64,000 bases of DNA from Mesostigma viride (taxonomy: Eukaryota; Streptophyta; Mesostigmatophyceae; Mesostigmatales; Mesostigmataceae): positions 686,940 to 750,939 of the forward strand of contig RPFO01000389.1 of assembly GCA_009746045.1 (NCBI GenBank), written 5' to 3'. This document shows positions 61,116 to 64,000 of this stretch, in pieces (position 1 is the stretch's first letter; each line of letters opens with the position of its first letter). A program made the translations under genes and the position numbers. The notes beneath the pieces were generated by a model. That model saw only the letters and a program-made list of their open reading frames with translations. It was not told where the DNA came from and ran no database searches.

Positions 61116-62174
61116 TTACTTGGTTTGCTGGGCCTTGCCCAGCTTCTCCATCATCGTGGCGCTTTGCAGGGCCATCTTCATGGCCGGGTTGCTCACCAAG
61201 GAGGCATCTTCCTTGAGAGCAAGGAGGTGGCCAGCCACCTTCCACCCTCCTGACCCCTGGCTCTCCACTAGGAGCATGGCTGCCACCACCCTCATGAGAT
61301 ACTCTACCCCAGCCAACTCCCCGGCTGCCGGCCCCAACTCCTTGAAGAGTGTGTCCATGGCCAGGGCGATGTTCATGACCACCTTCCTGCTTTCCTGGTT
61401 CCTCCACCCCCCTTGGCGAGTAGCCATGATCCAACTCTTTATCCCCCCTCCATTGTCGTTGGCATCCTCGAGCACCTCGGGGAGCACTCTCTCTTGCACC
61501 CTCCAATTCACCACTTGTGCTCGAGTGGGCAGCGTCACCCCTTTGGTCTTTTTCGGCTTCCTGGAAGCCCCATCTGCCCCGGCCAGCGCATCCTTCAATT
61601 TCGTCAGGAAATCCTCTTCCTCGGACTCCTCCTCCTCCTCCTCTTCTTTGCCCGCCTGCCCCTGCTTGCCAATAATAGCCGCCAGCTCCAAGAGCTGCTC
61701 CCTCACATCCCCCGCGGCCTTTCCCTTGCTCGGGGCTGGGCTTCCGACTTTTTTCGTCCCCTTTTTCGCCCCTTTCGTGGGCCGGCGTGGTGGCTGCATC
61801 TCCTCTTCGTCCGAGTCCGCCAAGTCCCGGGCGCTTTGGAGGGCTGCCACTAGCGCTTCGTTTGGGTCCGCTGCTGCCAGAATTTCAGGCCCGTCCACGT
61901 GGTCGACCAGCAGTCCAACGACGGACTCCAGCTGGGCCGCAGACCACCGGCTGACAGTAGTTACCCAGTCGGTCCCGAGGACCGCCTCAAAGGCAGCGCA
62001 CACTTCAGGCAGGCCCGAGCAAGTGGAGAGCTCCTGATGGAGCCTTTTCTTCTGCGTCGGCCAGCCTAGTCGGCCCTTTCCCGTCTGTTTAGTAGCTGTC
62101 GGCACCTCGGGATTAGCTTTCGGTAATTGCTTCCCAGCACCTGTCGAACCTGGCTTCCGCCCGGGCTTCGGCAT
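61116..62174 (-). CDS. K2 gag-like protein
   Basis: 352 residues from MPKPGRKPGSTG. It has a Lys-rich start, GTDWVTTVSRWSAAQ, an acidic run (EEEEEESEEEDFL), RKPKKTKGVTLPTRAQ and ALAMDTLFKELGPAAGELAG, all matching the N-terminal third of the K1 polyprotein. No CCHC knuckle is present, as is common in YR elements. Its own stop before Pol shows that Gag and Pol are normally separate frames in this family. Confidence 0.85.
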   Translation of the reverse strand: MPKPGRKPGSTGAGKQLPKANPEVPTATKQTGKGRLGWPTQKKRLHQELSTCSGLPEVCAAFEAVLGTDWVTTVSRWSAAQLESVVGLLVDHVDGPEILAAADPNEALVAALQSARDLADSDEEEMQPPRRPTKGAKKGTKKVGSPAPSKGKAAGDVREQLLELAAIIGKQGQAGKEEEEEEESEEEDFLTKLKDALAGADGASRKPKKTKGVTLPTRAQVVNWRVQERVLPEVLEDANDNGGGIKSWIMATRQGGWRNQESRKVVMNIALAMDTLFKELGPAAGELAGVEYLMRVVAAMLLVESQGSGGWKVAGHLLALKEDASLVSNPAMKMALQSATMMEKLGKAQQTK

Positions 62175-62229
62175 CCCAGCCGCTTTGCAGAAAGGAATTC
62201 TGGGCGTCAGCTACGCTGCCCCTGACCCC

Positions 62230-62625
62230 TGTCGCCGCCTTCGTTAAAACAAAAGAGACCGCCATGAGCTAGGTGAGCAAGCTTTTATCGTGTTTCAAGG
62301 CCAACGGCTCTCTACCAACGGCCAGATCCGGCAACGGCCTCTAAACAGTTTTAGCCGTCAAGTTTTACTTCAGATATTGCCTGTTGCAAACCCGTCCGCA
62401 ATCACAGATCTGCTAGGAGAACCTAGACGCAAAAATCCGTCGTCAAGGTACTCAGCACACCGTCAAGGTATGGGCCGCAACAATTAGGCCATATCTTCCG
62501 TAATACTCGTACACTAGAAGCCTAATCAACCTTATTACGATCACATCACCCAGCTCTATTTCACCTAGCATCAGCGGCTCCCCTTCCGTATCACTATAAA
62601 GAAACTATGTTCAGAGAACCCCGAT
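62230..62625 (-). repeat. K2 A1 (element 5' end)
   Basis: Begins cggggttctctgaac in gene orientation. Also present at 12381-12720 in the fragment. Confidence 0.87.
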
Positions 62626-62826
62626 TCTATTAACCGTGGAACTCCAGGGTAACCAGACTCTTTATTAAAACAATAAGTAGAGCACATCGGGAAGTGGCCC
62701 TCAACTGGCCATCCTTACCCATGGGAACACTTTATGTCCAAAAAGGCTAGCCTTACCCTTACATCCCTCCCTGGCGACCCAAGCCAGGGGCAAAACAAAA
62801 ACCATATATGTTCAGAGAACCCCGAT
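62626..62826 (-). mobile_element. Remnant of a second K2 copy (B segment plus the tip of an A repeat)
   Basis: 62626-62803 is a B segment, followed by atatgttcagagaaccccg, the first ~19 bp of an A repeat. It reads as an element whose A1 and coding region were deleted, joined head-to-tail to K2. Confidence 0.75.
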
Positions 62827-63325
62827 TTCTGTGTATAAGGCCAACTAGACATGATGTTTTCCATCCAAGAAGCCAAAAAACATGCCCAACTCGATCACAC
62901 AACATAAGAAAAGGCTAGGCACCTCATCTACCCTCCCCTGCCCTCAGCATGACCAGCCTTGCCAGCGTGGGCATAGCAACAACATCGCTAGGCATACACG
63001 CACCAAGAGAGCATACACTATGCTCAGCCCAAGGTTACCATGTAAATTTATGCCAAGAACTCAGCAAGTATATGTGTAAAAACCTTAGAGAGAATGCCCA
63101 AGCAATAGAGGCAACTGCAGCCTGCAAACTTGGCAGCAAATCATACATGCTGTCTGCCAAGCATTCACATCCTATCCAGCTTGCCTTGCTGCACACATAG
63201 CAGGGAAGTCAATATGGCAATTTGCTAAGAAGCTGATGCCAGCTTGTTAGCCTCTAGGCACATGCCAGATGTCGTTACTAAAACAGGCGTGTCAGATCCG
63301 GCACATAACAAAGCGTCTGAGCAAG
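62827..63325. other. Unassigned 500 bp
   Basis: Only short frames, none recognised. Confidence 0.3.
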
Positions 63326-63397
63326 CTCATGTCCGAAGGATTATGGAAAACAAATGTCAACACATTACCAACAACTTGACCTCGGCGCCTTAAGCAT
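63326..63397. repeat. 72-bp direct repeat, left copy
   Basis: ctcatgtccgaagg to gccttaagcat; four differences from 63701-63772. The two copies flank S-c. Confidence 0.85.
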
Positions 63398-63700
63398 TGA
63401 ATTGAATTAAATTGTAACATAACTCCGTTGGGAGAATATGTAGCACATAGCCCAGAGAAGGGGCATATGGCCTATCATACATTCTAAGCTACTTCCTGCA
63501 AGGGTGGGAATGTAAACGACCCTTGCTCTAGGTGCACCAGGGCACTTGCAGCCCCATGATCTTCAAGCTATGCCCAGCTAAGGGGGAGCCTGTCATGGGG
63601 GGGAAGATCAGCATAGCTATACAAAAGCTAGGGCATGGCGTCTCAGCAGAGAGTTACTCCCTGCATGGGCACGGCATGATTAAATAAAGCTAGGCATCAT
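63398..63700 (-). repeat. Dispersed ~300-bp repeat, copy S-c
   Basis: Reverse of S-a from gatgatgcctagc to the attca tail (tgaattgaattaaattg at its left end). It lies exactly between the 72-bp direct repeats. Confidence 0.8.
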
Positions 63701-63772
63701 CTCATGTCCAAAGGATGATGGAAAACAAATGCCAACACATTACCAACAACTTAACCTCGGCGCCTTAAGCAT
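63701..63772. repeat. 72-bp direct repeat, right copy
   Basis: Partner of 63326-63397. Confidence 0.85.
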
Positions 63773-63947
63773 GCCAGCCACAAACTACACGAAATTGTAC
63801 GAAATTGCTAGGAATCTGACGATGCAACCGAAAGAAATGGAGCGCTTCCTGCAGAGAAACTGCCCGAAAAAAAGGCGAAAGGCCGACGTTAATGCACCTG
63901 CGTGGAAATGTTTCGTGCATAAACTGGCACGCAAGCTCGAACAATGA
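63729..63947 (+). CDS. Small hypothetical ORF
   Basis: 72 residues ending FLQRNCPKKRRKADVNAP then AWKCFVHKLARKLEQ and TGA. The first part lies in the 72-bp repeat, so only about 63770-63947 could be a real exon. The basic PKKRRKAD run resembles a nuclear localisation signal. Not recognised. Confidence 0.25.
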   Translation: MPTHYQQLNLGALSMPATNYTKLYEIARNLTMQPKEMERFLQRNCPKKRRKADVNAPAWKCFVHKLARKLEQ

Positions 63948-64000
63948 AAGACATAATCCATTGATCAGGCGAACAAGGAAGGTGCGCCTTCCGTCAATAC

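Larger units (their letters stand above)
57237..62625 (-). mobile_element. K2: nearly complete YR retrotransposon with split direct repeats
   Basis: Gene orientation: A1 62625-62230, gag, pol and recombinase 62174-57992, B1 57952-57784, A2 57783-57393, linker, B2 about 57370-57237. A1/A2 (about 390 bp) and B1/B2 (about 130 bp) match almost exactly. The A2-B2 linker (cccacccgccctccc then ttgcctg, minus strand) resembles that of the T elements. Coding parts have one homopolymer frameshift. All four repeat units are inside the window, so this copy shows the full plan. Confidence 0.87.

Overview
The window looks like a repeat-rich nuclear region of a green alga, probably Chlorophyceae. This is inferred from the mobile-element fauna, not from any species marker. 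It holds tyrosine-recombinase (YR) retrotransposons with split direct repeats (the Kangaroo/TOC1 plan described in Volvox and Chlamydomonas), a Naiad/Chlamys-type Penelope-like element, chromodomain Ty3/gypsy elements with TGTTACG LTRs, a non-LTR element, and TGTAA-like 3' signals. I found no convincing host housekeeping gene, rRNA or intact tRNA. Almost every kilobase can be assigned to a mobile element, and many are nested.

Layout. 1-5310: YR retrotransposon K1, minus strand, cut by the window start. It sits in 5311-7459, the 3' part of a CACTA-like DNA transposon with one spliced transposase-like gene and CTCAGGA-rich subterminal repeats. 7847-13421: a fragment of YR family K2, interrupted by a non-autonomous YR element (T-d), itself interrupted by a Penelope-like element at 8838-11485. 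13422-19859: a dead minus-strand gypsy element (G4) carrying a second non-autonomous YR element (T-a) and a 5'-truncated LINE. 19860-22008: a truncated K1-family copy with a 686-bp insertion whose two ends are self-palindromic multi-arm hairpins.

22009-49137: a Russian-doll nest. The plus-strand chromovirus G3 is split by the 19.3-kb minus-strand LTR element G2 (24593-43916, 5-bp duplication CTGCT). G2 is split by an LTR element with Gag but no Pol (TRG, 29037-37391, duplication TGTCG) and by a third non-autonomous YR element (T-b, 40612-42572). G2 and TRG are relatives: they share LTR blocks, primer-binding site, Gag, and an extra ORF before Gag that resembles the viroplasmin / RNase H1 N-terminal hybrid-binding domain.

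49138-57236: LINE copies, a TTAA-flanked TIR element, a dispersed ~300-bp repeat, a 469-bp element with terminal direct repeats and tRNA-like boxes, and a fourth non-autonomous YR element (T-c). 57237-62625: a nearly complete second YR retrotransposon (K2, minus) with gag, RT-RNase H and YR domains, followed by a remnant of another copy. 62827-64000: repeats and little else.

How the parts relate. K1 and K2 encode the RT, RNase H and recombinase that could mobilise the coding-poor T elements, which copy their A1-internal-B1-A2-B2 terminal plan. A G2-like element could have supplied Pol for TRG. G2 itself shows protease and integrase-chromodomain but no RT or RNase H. The strongest leads for something undescribed are the hybrid-binding-domain ORF, the extra ORFs after the chromodomain, the conserved NPGP between RNase H and recombinase, the hairpin-ended insertion and the 469-bp direct-repeat element.
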